DNA of 64,000 nt from Diphasiastrum complanatum (taxonomy: Eukaryota; Streptophyta; Lycopodiopsida; Lycopodiales; Lycopodiaceae), in assembly GCA_029204225.1 (NCBI GenBank), contig CM055100.1:1586587-1650586 (forward strand). Reading direction: 5' to 3'. The first letter of the stretch is position 1; the number at the start of each line of letters is the position of its first letter. The position numbers were made by a program, and so were the translations under genes. Below the pieces are notes generated by a model. It searched no databases and was not told the DNA's origin. It worked only from the letters and a program-made list of their open reading frames with translations. Below are positions 56,001-63,991 of the stretch, piece by piece.

Positions 56001-59000
56001 TTGTGGTTACGATTCGATTTTTGGGAATGACTATAAAGCCATCCAGGTATATGAAAGCTCCTATGTCCTCTTTTAAAATTTCAAGTTCTCTCTTGATTGT
56101 GAATGTTTTTTAATCCTAAGCTCAAGGTTGCCAATAGGTTATAAGAAAAAAGTAAAGCGCCGCAGCAACAGGGGCTGGCGTTTGTGTCTATTGCCTTGCT
56201 TCCTGGTATAGGGTTAGGGTTAGACAGCAGGCCGAGGAGGCTTCCAGGTTTGCGATCCTTGACAAGGAGGCAGAGGATCATGTGAAATTGCAGTTGCAGT
56301 GCCATTTTGAGAGCATACAACAGATTTCTGATTCCACAACGCTGTCGTCAGTGCTGCTGCAGGTGAAAGATTGGCTGTTCAAGCTGGTGGATCTGTCAGA
56401 CTTGACAGACAGTTTTCTGGTTGGAAAAGACGACCCTCTAGGGATGAGTCTTCAAGATAAAGTGCAACTGTGGCAGAGGATCAAAATATTGAGCTTCAAT
56501 AGAGATACATCTGCCATGGCAACCGCGGCTTTGCTAGAGCTTTTTATCAGGGTTCAAATAAACATCCTAGGGAGGCCTATGTATATACATACAACTAGGA
56601 TTTTATCCACAAAAGGAGGGAGAGGGCTTCAAGGGTACCAGATGAGTACCATTAAGAATGATGCTTCTAGTAGATTTTGCTTGAAACTGCTATGCAATTG
56701 TAACAACCAGACATTAGATTCCAGTTTGTGTGAAACTATGTCCAATTCAATTACAAATTTCAAGACAGGTTCACAAATGTACACAGCGAACTCCTTTTGG
56801 AATCTATATCTCATTTGTTTCTCTCAGATAAGCTTCTTGTCCATTTCTCCCTTTCTTTATAAGAAACCTAATGAGTTTCAGAAGTAATGAGTTTCAGAAG
56901 ATGTCGTGTCAACCTTGAAAATACCTAGGAGACGTTATTTAGAAAACCTTCCAAAGTGGGAAAAATCGGTTACTGAATCTATATTCCTATTACTCTCACG
57001 GCTGTATGCTGTGGATTGGGAAGCGTTTCTGTGGTTTGTATTTGTCTATCTCCCTGTTGCTCGGGGGCCTAGATCCGTATTGATCTAGGGTTTGGTTGGG
57101 AAGGTTTGGCCTACTGCTTTCTCTCTCCTGTTCTTCGACACTCCAGCATGGTTTTGATCTTCGAGGGCGTTTCAGGGACCGTCTTTACAGCTTAGATTAT
57201 TAATCATTGTATGAGCACTACTTATTGGCAGCTTGCACAAAGTCATGCATATGGAGATCACTAAGTCATGTGGTGAAGATCACATTTCTAACACCCTCTT
57301 GATATCAACAATGTTAACCAAGGAAAATTTCCATTTCTACCAATTGTTTCTGGGCTAACAATAGTTGGGTGTTCTTAGAAAGAAACAAGCCTCCTAATTC
57401 ACTTAGTACATCTTCGTATAATTATTCAGCTTTGTTTACATGTTTGATGATATGCTATGTGGTTCTGGCCCCTGGGCAAGGATCAGAGTTTTCACTCTAT
57501 GAATTTTATACTGAGCTCTTTCTATATCTTGCCTATGCAGATCGGGTGAACTGTCATTAGGGCTTAGGGGTTGAACTGGAATCAGAAAGATGTATGACAT
57601 ACTTAATATTGTTGTTGCCTGATGGGTAGATAGAATTCCTTTTTGGGTTTCAACATGCGGCTCTTTGAGAACCATGTAGAATTTCACTCTGTATGTAGCT
57701 AAAATCTGGTTTTCTAACATACATTGCGTGCCCATCTCTACAGAACATCGCGTGAAATATCAGATTTGGAGAGTGAATTGCTGGCGATGCGGAATTTACT
57801 GTCTACCCAAGCTACTCTTCTTCATGGTCTAGCTGAAGGTGTAGAGTTTTCTAATCTAACTGGTGATGGTTCGATGCATCTTGAAGAAAATGGGTACCTG
57901 GGTGATGGTGCACTTACCTCAGCTGCAGAAAAGCGTGCACAAGCTCTTCTTGACATGCTAGATGTGTGCCTATGTGAAAAAAAAGTTGAAGAAGCCTTAG
58001 CAGCTCTTGATGAAGGGGACAAACTGATATCTGATGGAAGAAATGGCTTGAGCTCAACTGCAGTAAAAACATCACAAGCTGCTCTTGCCAAGCGCAGAGC
58101 TAGACTAGCAGAACAGTTAGCAAAAGCTGCAGAACAACCTTCTATACGTGGTACAGAGCTTCGGTCAGCAATTTCAGCACTTGATAGACTTGGTGATGGA
58201 TCCCGTGCACATACCCTTATGTTAAATTCTCATCATGAGCGTCTCAAATACGAGATTAGAGATCTGCGACCTAGCAGTACTTCCTATGGTGGAGCTTACA
58301 CCACATCATTATCCCAACTTGTTTTCTCAAGTATCGCACAAGCAGCAAAAGACTCAGTCATTGTTTTTGGTGAACAACCAGCTTATGCTTCTGAGCTGTT
58401 TGTATGGGCCAGTGGTGAGACAGAGCAGTTTGCGTTTTTGTTAAAAAAGCATGTCTTATCTTCTTCTGCTGCAATTGGTGGGCTTAGAGCTGCTGCAGAG
58501 TGTGCTCAGATTGCAATAGGCCACTGTGCTTTGTTGGAATCGCAAGGCCTTGCACTTTGCCCCATCCTATCAAAGCTTGTGAAGCCCAGCATTGAGCAGG
58601 CTTTTAAGGCAAATGTTAAACGCATTGAGGAGAGTGTCACTGCTCTTGCTGCTGCTGATGATTGGGTATTAAAATACACTCCTGCCACTCGTTCTAGTAC
58701 TCGTACTTCTCTTTCAACCGGTGCAGGGTTGTCCTCTCACTTGAAGCTAACAATAAGTGCACTCAGTTTCAACTCCATGATTCAGGTTTGTAGCCAGCTG
58801 ATATTACTTAATTGTTCTGTATGGGTTTTGATGGTTCGGTTATAGGGGTTTTAATTCTCTTGTTATATGGGTTGTGATCATCCTGTAATAATGATTTTGA
58901 TTGGTTCTCTAATATGGATTAGATCTTGTGAAAATCATTGCAGGACTTTGTGGATGACGTAGCACCACTAGTAAGCCTGCAGCTTGGGGGTATGACATTG

Positions 59001-60661
59001 GATGCATTGGGTCAGCTTTTTGAGGTGTATATCAATATCCTTTTAAAGGCAATGCCAATGCCGATAGAAGATGAAACTAGCCTAGAGATATTTGTAAGAG
59101 TTGCAGAGACAGAGGCCCAACAGCTTGCGGTTTTGGCAAATGCAGCCGCTCTAGCAGATGAGCTTTTACCCCGTGCCAGTTTAAAGCTTGTTCCACTACA
59201 ACACAATATTAGCAAAGATGACTTACGCACAGTAAGTCAGAGGAATGCTGACAAGCTAATGGCTCGAGTTTCTAGGTTGCCAGAGCAAAGAGATTGGAGG
59301 CGGCGTCTCCAGCGTGGTGTGGATAAATTGCGAGATCATTTCTGTCAACAGCATGCCTTGGGTCTTATATACACAGAAGATGGGGAGCCTCAATTGTGCA
59401 CGGAAATATATCTAAAACTGGATAATCAGGGGGATGAGTCATATTGGCAACAGGAGGCAATGCCTTCTCCAATTTTTCAGGTCAGAAACTTTTGATGCAA
59501 CTGTATGCATGTATGTGACTGTCAGACACTCCTATTGCAAAAGCTCTTGGGTTAAGAGTTTATGGTTTAGGATTTTGAAAACATAGAGTTTATGATTTCA
59601 ATACCATGGTAATGTTGGTGTGTATGCAGGCCTTATTTGAAAAGTTAAGCTTTTATGATTTCAAAACCATGGCAATGTTGGTGTGTATGCAGGCCTTATT
59701 TGAAAAGTTAAGCACTATTGCTGAAATTGCAGCTGAAGTGCTAACTGGACGAGAGAGGGTTGTGACATTGCTATTGATGAGGCTTACAGAGACCGTTATA
59801 ATCTTCTTGTCCAATGACCAAGAATTTTGGGAAGAAATGGAGAATGGTCCCCGACCAATAGGAGCTAATGGATTGCAACAAGTATGTGTTACGATTCCTA
59901 CCTGATTTTTGTTTCCTAGAACTTTTTTTTTAATAATTGTAGTTACTGATATGCATTTGTTTGGATCTGGTGCAGTTTGTGCTAGACATGCAATTTGTTA
60001 TTCAGGTTGCTTCTCAGGGTCGATACTCCTCAAGAAACATGCGCCAAGTGATTTCTGATATCATATCACGTGCCATCAGTAGCTTTTCTGCCAGTGGAAT
60101 TGATCCCAACAGGTAACCTCCAGTAGTATGACTACTTCAGAAATTGAACTCATCCTTTCCTTTTTCACTCCTACTATGATCAACTCTTCCTTTGAAACAA
60201 GCCTTTCCATTAGATGCCCACACTAATTATTGCAGTTGATGGTTTAGAATGCCTTCGGGCCCAATCTTGCTCTAATTGACAGTCCCTAAAAGGTTCTCCA
60301 GACTAGTATAAATAGAGTAGTTGCTATCTAGACAACGGATTATATGATTTAACTTTTTAGCTCATTGTAGGTGACTATATTGTAGTTCTTGTAGGTATCT
60401 GCCATTCACGGGTTGGAATGCTCATTTGGTAGTCCTAGTTGAAGTTTGCTTTGTGATAATCTGTTGCGGTGTTTTGAGCTTATGTGATGACACATTGGCA
60501 TTTGCAGTGTCCTACCAGAAGATGAATGGTTTCTTGCAACTGCTCAGGACGCATTGAAAAAATTAGTGGTTGGTTGGTCAAAGAGTGGCGCAAATGATCG
60601 TGAACCTAATAGTCCCACTGCATCGACACATTCTTCTTTAAGGTCACACGGTAGTCCCTAA
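37310..60661 (+). CDS. EXO84B: Exocyst complex component EXO84 (EXO84B-like), 7 exons, 777 aa
   Basis: EXO84 is one of eight exocyst subunits; the complex tethers secretory vesicles to the plasma membrane before fusion. Coding exons: 37310-37486, 47109-47206, 57744-58785, 58944-59480, 59693-59881, 59976-60112, 60508-60661. All junctions are GT-AG and phases fit, giving 777 aa, close to the roughly 750-770 aa I recall for plant EXO84. Residues 35-59 ([19 protein letters not shown]) and the exon 2-3 block ([18 protein letters not shown], then [12 protein letters not shown]) are the conserved Vps51-like, coiled-coil N-terminus; the rest is the helical C-terminal EXO84 region. No stop or frameshift. 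The N-terminal wording favours the EXO84B branch. Introns 1 and 2 are 9.6 and 10.5 kb of antisense retrotransposon DNA. Confidence 0.95.
37487..39059 (+). other. EXO84 intron 1, 5' part: nothing recognised
   Basis: AT-rich intron sequence without recognisable coding, RNA or transposon features. Confidence 0.5.
39060..39735. mobile_element. Possible small element with CG-rich inverted ends
   Basis: The left end (39078-39160) and right end (39680-39720, reversed) both begin GTTGCAG and contain TTCCGGAACG-type palindromes and GATCCGG motifs. Between them are poly-T (39161-39178, 39200-39217) and poly-A (39640-39654) runs. The ends are only partly complementary and I see no target duplication, so this is tentative. 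Confidence 0.3.
39736..40559 (+). other. EXO84 intron 1: nothing recognised
   Basis: No recognisable feature. Ordinary AT-rich intron sequence. Confidence 0.45.
40560..40793 (-). pseudogene. Gypsy RT fragment, left of the nested Copia
   Basis: Minus strand, with frameshifts, reads the RT thumb region ([11 protein letters not shown], then text matching the usual REWP and FLG blocks). It is the continuation of the RT piece at 43889-44400; the non-autonomous Copia at 40794-43883 lies between, flanked by its target duplication. Confidence 0.7.
40789..40793. repeat. Target-site duplication TCTCT (left)
   Basis: TCTCT directly before the LTR start TGTAGG. Matches 43884-43888. Confidence 0.9.
40794..41217 (-). 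repeat. Non-autonomous Copia 3' LTR (424 bp)
   Basis: TGTAGGAAATC to TTTCTAACA. Includes a GAA microsatellite (40823-40842). Shorter than its partner by 22 bp near the start and by a replaced block (7 bp here against 63 bp in the other). Confidence 0.92.
41218..41229 (-). promoter_or_regulatory. Polypurine tract of non-autonomous Copia
   Basis: The reverse complement TTTAAGGAGGG adjoins the LTR start TGTTAGAAATAG. Confidence 0.75.
41410..42555 (-). CDS. Gag-like ORF of the non-autonomous Copia, 381 codons
   Basis: The first about 75 residues look like a degenerate Copia gag ([15 protein letters not shown], then [18 protein letters not shown] and a [10 protein letters not shown] block). The remaining 300 residues match no Copia domain I know and lack a zinc knuckle. 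They contain a hydrophobic stretch ([18 protein letters not shown]) and repeated FGQQ phrases ([15 protein letters not shown]). The frame is uninterrupted, which is notable in an element without pol, but no function can be inferred. An alternative start (42586) overlaps in another frame. Confidence 0.6.
   Translation of the reverse strand: MARDLGAIRTCSVEDMLDGTNYFSWSCKLRIGIDVMIKILSVTRSILYHLRFCKISKSAWETLLKIYRIKDSSSCFLLSTSSSLKVEEQRHAKFDHCLSTSTSLKRNVGMVEHSFSLEPSVANDGCISEELYEQASQVNVLEKAEIKHSLKPFCTNGGGEKIMSISTLVQSGVLLDFLGVQSGKLLVFFLKMVDSRFSHGLLIIFSLCYIVSILLCIGNGLWKVFGQQGPHLEHFGQQSVGDFVVVGQPAIASCWLSESLRDSKASFYFGGNTHASPKSVPYANFPVLMLTSYDDGVALPSVGEQIIDSKIREDVMLKDSHNLLYVSCGKKTYGIMWEPLMDCKSIFRLTYFGWSMLVFTLQLDATALRILHLFYIGHDWG
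42556..43367 (-). mobile_element. Leader of non-autonomous Copia with GGCGCCCTCCTGCAA repeats
   Basis: Leader between primer site and ORF. Imperfect copies of GGCGCCCTCCTGCAA followed by AAAATCAGCAAA recur at about 42690, 42931, 43026, 43106, 43144, 43191, 43225 and 43340. No coding sequence recognised. Confidence 0.65.
43368..43381 (-). promoter_or_regulatory. Primer-binding site, tRNA-Met type
   Basis: The reverse complement AGGTATCAGAGCC directly follows the LTR end CCTACA. One base differs from the canonical start TGG. Confidence 0.8.
43382..43883 (-). repeat. Non-autonomous Copia 5' LTR (502 bp)
   Basis: TGTAGGAAATC to TTTCTAACA. Carries a GAA microsatellite (43434-43453) and, unlike the other LTR, a block matching the plastid trnL-UAA gene (43471-43520). 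Confidence 0.92.
43471..43520 (-). other. Fragment matching plastid trnL-UAA 5' exon and intron start
   Basis: The reverse complement contains TATGGCGAAATCGGTAGACG, then CT(G)CGGACTTGATTGAATTGAG. Compared with my recollection of the conserved plastid trnL-UAA 5' exon, about 45 of 49 positions agree, and all four differences are A/G transitions. It lies within an LTR, is absent from the partner LTR, and is far too short to be a functional tRNA gene. Confidence 0.8.
43884..43888. repeat. Target-site duplication TCTCT (right)
   Basis: TCTCT directly after the LTR end TTTCTAACA. Matches 40789-40793. Confidence 0.9.
43889..46190 (-). pseudogene. Gypsy gag-protease-RT remnant
   Basis: Gag begins on the minus strand near 46190 ([14 protein letters not shown]). 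After frameshifts a 311-codon frame (44836-45771) holds the capsid-like region ([20 protein letters not shown]), zinc knuckle [14 protein letters not shown] and a protease whose active site reads FDDGSTHNF, where I would expect DSGSTHNF. RT follows at 44174-44389 ([31 protein letters not shown]) and, frame-shifted, down to 43889 with an [14 protein letters not shown] block. RT resumes at 40793 on the other side of the nested Copia. Antisense to EXO84 intron 1. Confidence 0.85.
46236..46750 (-). pseudogene. Copia pre-integrase and integrase fragment
   Basis: The minus strand reads [34 protein letters not shown], a [10 protein letters not shown] zinc-finger remnant and [20 protein letters not shown] with [14 protein letters not shown], the start of a Copia integrase. 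It is related to the intact Copia (compare its residues 416-540) but frame-shifted and truncated at the Gypsy gag start. Antisense within EXO84 intron 1. Confidence 0.8.
46986..47077. repeat. (TA)n(GA)n microsatellite just before exon 2
   Basis: About 18 TA units then about 27 GA units, ending 31 bases before the EXO84 exon 2 splice acceptor. Confidence 0.97.
47109..47206 (+). CDS. EXO84B: EXO84 exon 2 (codons 60-91)
   Basis: 98 bases, acceptor ...TATATGTAG and donor GTAAGC. Encodes [20 protein letters not shown] and the invariant YANYAAFI. Too short to be noticed as an open frame; found by continuing exon 1 and matching the EXO84 signature. Ends in phase 2. Confidence 0.95.
47207..48236 (+). 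other. EXO84 intron 2, 5' part: nothing clearly recognised
   Basis: AT-rich. Short minus-strand frames near 47909-48216 may be decayed continuation of the Gypsy gag to the right but match no domain I can name. Confidence 0.4.
48237..48626 (-). pseudogene. Gypsy gag N-terminal fragment in intron 2
   Basis: A 129-codon minus-strand frame with a Glu/Lys-rich start, then [16 protein letters not shown] and [20 protein letters not shown], the layout of a Ty3/Gypsy gag N-terminus. It stops early and nothing of pol follows. An LTR and degenerate primer site lie 0.4 kb upstream in sense, so gag, leader and LTR are in the right order. Confidence 0.65.
48627..49014 (-). mobile_element. Gypsy leader and degenerate primer site
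   Basis: Untranslated leader between the gag fragment and the LTR. On the minus strand TTCATATTAGAGCC (48998-49012) is a mutated tRNA-Met-type primer site. Confidence 0.5.
49015..49477 (-). repeat. LTR, 463 bp, 5' LTR of the gag fragment
   Basis: Starts TGTCAGGCTCTCCC and ends GTACCCTACA, with TG...CA ends. The partner LTR was not found. Confidence 0.6.
49478..51140 (+). other. EXO84 intron 2: unassigned, with a short tandem repeat
   Basis: 49619-49653 and 49668-49702 are two copies of AACTGGGATAGGGAGTAAAAG plus TAACAAATAAG (49 bp period). Frames at 50433-50693 and 50739-50984 match nothing I know. Confidence 0.45.
51141..53051 (-). pseudogene. Gypsy gag-protease, nearly intact frame but truncated
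   Basis: A 484-codon minus-strand frame (51597-53051): an N-terminal acidic helical region, capsid-like core ([20 protein letters not shown], then [16 protein letters not shown]), a Ser/Pro-rich linker, zinc knuckle [14 protein letters not shown], and a protease with [12 protein letters not shown], where the usual Asp-Ser-Gly reads Asp-Met-Gly. After a stop and frameshift near 51597, 51141-51494 reads the pre-RT segment ([20 protein letters not shown]). RT and the rest are missing. The long open gag in an otherwise truncated copy suggests moderate age. Antisense to EXO84 intron 2. Confidence 0.85.
53052..53788 (-). mobile_element. Gypsy 5' leader with GGACAGCCTCCAATCAA repeats
   Basis: Between gag and primer site. 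Imperfect units of GGCGCTGGACAGCCTCCAATC plus TGAAAATATGGCTGG recur at 53288, 53355 and 53437. A T run lies at 53562-53580. Its proximal part (53630-53788) is duplicated at 54530-54700. Confidence 0.7.
53789..53802 (-). promoter_or_regulatory. Primer-binding site, tRNA-Met type
   Basis: The reverse complement TTGGTATCAGAGCAC follows the LTR end. A mutated copy (TTGGTATTAGAGC) lies at 54698-54711. Confidence 0.75.
53803..54257 (-). repeat. Gypsy LTR (inner copy)
   Basis: Runs from GTTATGATCAAAATC to about CGTAACTG. Shares AATAGTGCGCCCTCC and GGGCCCAAGGCC blocks with the LTR at 54712-55120. Its sense strand has a TATTTATAGGGG TATA-like motif. Exact ends uncertain. Confidence 0.55.
54258..54711 (-). 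mobile_element. Second copy of the Gypsy leader and primer site
   Basis: GCTGGACAGCC units at 54261, 54338 and 54416, then a block nearly identical to 53630-53800, ending in the mutated primer site. Minus-strand order is LTR, leader, LTR, leader, gag. Confidence 0.65.
54712..55120 (-). repeat. Gypsy LTR (outer copy)
   Basis: From GTTACAAATGAAGCC to about AGTCCATAACTCC. Diverged from the inner LTR except for the shared central blocks. Confidence 0.5.
55121..55361 (+). other. EXO84 intron 2: nothing recognised
   Basis: Short unassigned stretch between the Gypsy LTR and the PEX3-like fragment. Confidence 0.4.
55362..55790 (-). pseudogene. PEX3-like exon fragment (C-terminal half), minus strand
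   Basis: The minus strand reads [17 protein letters not shown], then [20 protein letters not shown] and [17 protein letters not shown]. This resembles the C-terminal half of plant peroxin 3, the membrane anchor that recruits PEX19 for peroxisome membrane-protein import. An 85 bp tandem duplication (55488-55572 and 55573-55656) shifts the frame. Possible splice sites flank it (acceptor-like CTCGCAG, donor-like GCAG|GTAGCA), so it looks like unprocessed exon DNA rather than a retrocopy. Confidence 0.65.
55791..56139 (+). other. Unassigned stretch between the two PEX3-like pieces
   Basis: No feature recognised. AT-rich. Confidence 0.4.
56140..56650 (+). pseudogene. PEX3-like exon fragment (N-terminal half), + strand
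   Basis: The + strand is open from 56282 with [36 protein letters not shown] and [20 protein letters not shown]. It matches the cytosolic start of plant PEX3, whose conserved phrases are LW.ELKILSF and IRVQ.NILGR (recalled). An interrupted N-terminus may extend back to 56140. Similarity ends near 56640 at a donor-like AAG|GGTACC, and the open frame beyond it (to 56887) is not PEX3. Broken start, lost neighbouring exons and the inverted partner 0.4 kb away argue against a working gene. Confidence 0.8.
56651..57743 (+). other. EXO84 intron 2, 3' end
   Basis: Nothing recognised beyond ordinary intron. The acceptor for exon 3 is CCCATCTCTACAG. Confidence 0.5.
57744..58785 (+). CDS. EXO84B: EXO84 exon 3 (codons 92-439)
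   Basis: The largest exon, 1042 bases. Begins by completing Arg92 ([12 protein letters not shown]) and includes [16 protein letters not shown], the helical EXO84 repeats, and [20 protein letters not shown]. Donor GTTTGT at 58786. The reading through to 58845 after the donor is intron. Confidence 0.96.
58944..59480 (+). CDS. EXO84B: EXO84 exon 4 (codons 440-618)
   Basis: Acceptor ATCATTGCAG, donor GTCAGA. Starts [16 protein letters not shown] and ends EAMPSPIFQ. In phase 0 at both ends. Confidence 0.95.
59589..59713 (+). repeat. 63 bp tandem duplication across the exon 5 acceptor
   Basis: Copy 1 starts at 59589 and copy 2 at 59652, each containing TGTGTATGCAG|GCCTTATTTGAAAAG. Both acceptors (exon starts 59630 and 59693) are in phase 0, and the 63 extra bases contain no stop. 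Confidence 0.95.
59693..59881 (+). CDS. EXO84B: EXO84 exon 5 (codons 619-681)
   Basis: Reads [19 protein letters not shown] through [12 protein letters not shown], the expected EXO84 sequence, before donor GTATGT. The start at 59693 is chosen because the alternative at 59630 would insert 21 residues not expected in the family. Confidence 0.9.
59976..60112 (+). CDS. EXO84B: EXO84 exon 6 (codons 682-726)
   Basis: [20 protein letters not shown] to GIDPN, with GTGCAG acceptor and GTAACC donor. Too short for an independent frame to stand out; placed by homology. Ends in phase 2. Confidence 0.94.
60508..60661 (+). CDS. EXO84B: EXO84 exon 7 (codons 727-777 and stop)
   Basis: [20 protein letters not shown], then a polar Ser/Asn-rich tail and TAA at 60659-60661. 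The VLPEDEWF phrase is typical of the EXO84 C-terminus. Confidence 0.94.
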
Positions 60662-61759
60662 GGCTGAGTTTGGTGAAAACCCGTGTTAGAAGATGCTATT
60701 TGATCTTCTTTTGTGGATAAGCCAGTAATGTGATCCATGACGTGTTTGAGGTTTTGTGTACAATAACTTGGATCTTGTAGTGTACATCATTCATCTATGC
60801 AAGTTAAGTTCATCTATGCTTTGCAATGAATTGTATTCAGTTTTGGTCATGCGTAGTTGATTGATTACACATTGAGTAATGTCAACCTATCCACTGCAGT
60901 AACAAGCCAAATTCCTTTTAGGTTCAAAGGGTAGATACCTGATTGAATAACAACAAAGATCATATATATTAGTTTCTATTTTGTTGTCAAAATCAAATCT
61001 TTATGGTAATCCTATTGATGACAATATTTCTATTGAGAATACTTTTCTCAAAGATTTTTAATGCTAATTAGCAAGAAAAAGTTCAAATATAGATGACCAT
61101 GGTTCACATTGTGGCAAGCAATATGATGAGCTTCATTAACCAAATTATTCCTTAACCAGATCTATGAGGTGTTATTCCTTAATTAGTCCATTTTCTTTGT
61201 AGTGGCAAGATGGATGTAGAAACCAACTTGTTCCATCTCAATTGTTACATGAAAAAAAAGACGTAATTGCAAAGTGATTTTCAGAAATGGTGCAACTTTG
61301 GCAACAACATTGGAATGGTCTTCGTATTTTTCTATTGCATTATATATTTCATGCTTCCATCCAAAAACTTGCTCCTTTGTTCTGTAGTTGGTGGAGGTGC
61401 ACATTTGAGGTTAAATTCTATAATGGCAATGTATGCAAGAGAATGAGCACAAGCATATGGAAGTTTTGAAAATAAACATGTTTTCATTTGTTTAAAGAAT
61501 AACTTGTAAGGTTGCCCTAAATTCATTGCAATCATCTTTGAGATGTAGAGATACATTCAAGTACAAAGCATTGAGAATATAGAATAATTATTTTTAATAT
61601 GTGGCAAGGGGCAAAAGAACCTTCATCAAATAGTTATCATTTCTCGCGAGCAAAATGAGTGTAGGTGCAAACAACATATGAAACGATTGTTGGGGAAATG
61701 GAGGCAAAAGGAATGAAGAGGCTTGATAGAGAAGGAACTATGTTCGAACTATCGGGCTC
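60662..61759 (+). other. EXO84 3' flank, unassigned
   Basis: Holds the gene's 3' UTR at its start; no clean polyadenylation signal stands out. Overlapping short frames at 61183-61556 are not recognised. Confidence 0.45.
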
Positions 61760-62060
61760 TGCATAATACAATAGAAGCTATGTATAAAGCATTAAGTTCA
61801 TCAACCTAGAAAGCAGTATTGCTAAGACAATTGCTAGGCATAAAATAAACACAAAGCATGGCTATTTTCAATGACAGTCAAAGTGGCATACAACTAGCCA
61901 ACAATCTCCTCTTGCATGCTAGAATGAAGCTCTCTAAAGTAAACTATCATCTCATATGTGAAAAATTATAACAAGAAAAGAAGGATGTGACTCATTGCAT
62001 CACTACGACCAACACAAGTAGCGAATATTTTCATCTATTAGAAGAGATAGTTTTGATTTC
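61760..62060 (+). pseudogene. Copia RNase H remnant
   Basis: The + strand, with stops and shifts, reads EAMYKALSSST, then NDSQSGIQLANNLLLHARMK and VNYHLICEKL, the end of a Copia RNase H (compare SSTEAEYKAL and NPVFHARSKHIE in the intact copy). No LTR recognised nearby. Confidence 0.7.
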
Positions 62061-63073
<1,013 letters not shown>

Positions 63074-63991
63074 TCATGAAACAAATATTTTTTGTTCTTC
63101 CTTGAACTCACAAACAACAAAATTTCTATCCTTGATACCGTGCACCAATTCTTTTAGAGTGCAACAATAGGCATTGTGGGCATCAAGAGTTTTGATCGGA
63201 GATACATTGGCTTCCTCACAAAGCTTGACAACTCCATAGAAGTAAGCCATATCTTCTCTAGTCCAACCTTGTGCTACAATCAAATTTTGCTCGTCCAAAC
63301 TAGCGACGTTAGGTCGACCAACCAAGTTCTCAGCATCTTCATTGTTGGATAAGCGTCCAAGCACAAAGACACTTGAACTCCTCAAATCATGCAAACTTAG
63401 TTCATTGGTGTCTTCAATTCTGTCATACACGGATGTGATAGGGTGAAATGCTTGAATTTTGGTGCGCTTATTTACTCTTATGTTTGACACAATCGGAAAT
63501 TTTTTCATGACTTTGACGGAAGCCTCTTGAGTCACAAAATTGCTACATTCAAATTGTGTGGATATGGTGGACATGAAAGTGTGCAAAAAGAGTCGAGTTT
63601 GGCGGTTTGACAAATGAGCTATGACCCACTTCACAATCCTTGACAACCAGTATTGCAAAAAGCTCCATACTTTGTTAGACCATAAAGAGAAAACATCTAG
63701 TAAAATGATGGCCATACTGAGCATTACTGACCAAAAATCGAACTGTCTGGCTTGAAGAAATAATGGCAAGATGGACACAAATGTTATGAAATTCTGATCC
63801 AGCACTTCGTTGGAACTGTAATCATAGAAGCAGGGTTCAGAGAGAGAGCTGTAACCTATACCGGCTAGTATGTGATCCATAGCTTTATAAAAAGACAACC
63901 TCCTGACCAGATGACCGCCGGGCCAGAGAAGATCATCAGCCACACCAAACTTGAAGTTTTCTTCTACAAACAGAATCCTTAGCACTCGCAT
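63074..63991 (-). CDS. Unrecognised 305-codon ORF, membrane-protein-like, possibly partial
   Basis: An uninterrupted minus-strand frame, still open to the window edge upstream of its first Met, so the true start may lie outside. Residues about 68-130 are hydrophobic (ITFVSILPLFLQ, VMLSMAIILLDVF, LQYWLSRIVKWVIAHL), suggesting two or three membrane segments. The C-terminal half is soluble-looking, with SSSVFVLGRLSNNEDA and GWTREDMAYFYGVVKLCEEA. I do not recognise the family. Its length and lack of stops make it the best candidate second host gene or exon here, but a decayed gene or an exon of a larger gene is equally possible. Confidence 0.45.
   Translation of the reverse strand: MRVLRILFVEENFKFGVADDLLWPGGHLVRRLSFYKAMDHILAGIGYSSLSEPCFYDYSSNEVLDQNFITFVSILPLFLQARQFDFWSVMLSMAIILLDVFSLWSNKVWSFLQYWLSRIVKWVIAHLSNRQTRLFLHTFMSTISTQFECSNFVTQEASVKVMKKFPIVSNIRVNKRTKIQAFHPITSVYDRIEDTNELSLHDLRSSSVFVLGRLSNNEDAENLVGRPNVASLDEQNLIVAQGWTREDMAYFYGVVKLCEEANVSPIKTLDAHNAYCCTLKELVHGIKDRNFVVCEFKEEQKIFVS

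Noticed and set aside
55362-56887. A working PEX3 gene nested in EXO84 intron 2
   Set aside because: The two pieces are in opposite orientation, an 85 bp duplication shifts the frame, and most exons are missing.
57369-57735. Short frames in intron 2 before EXO84 exon 3
   Set aside because: No homology recognised; ordinary intron sequence.
37310-60661. EXO84 as a pseudogene because of the exon 5 duplication and large TE-filled introns
   Set aside because: All seven exons join in frame with GT-AG sites and no stops; the downstream exon 5 acceptor gives the normal protein.
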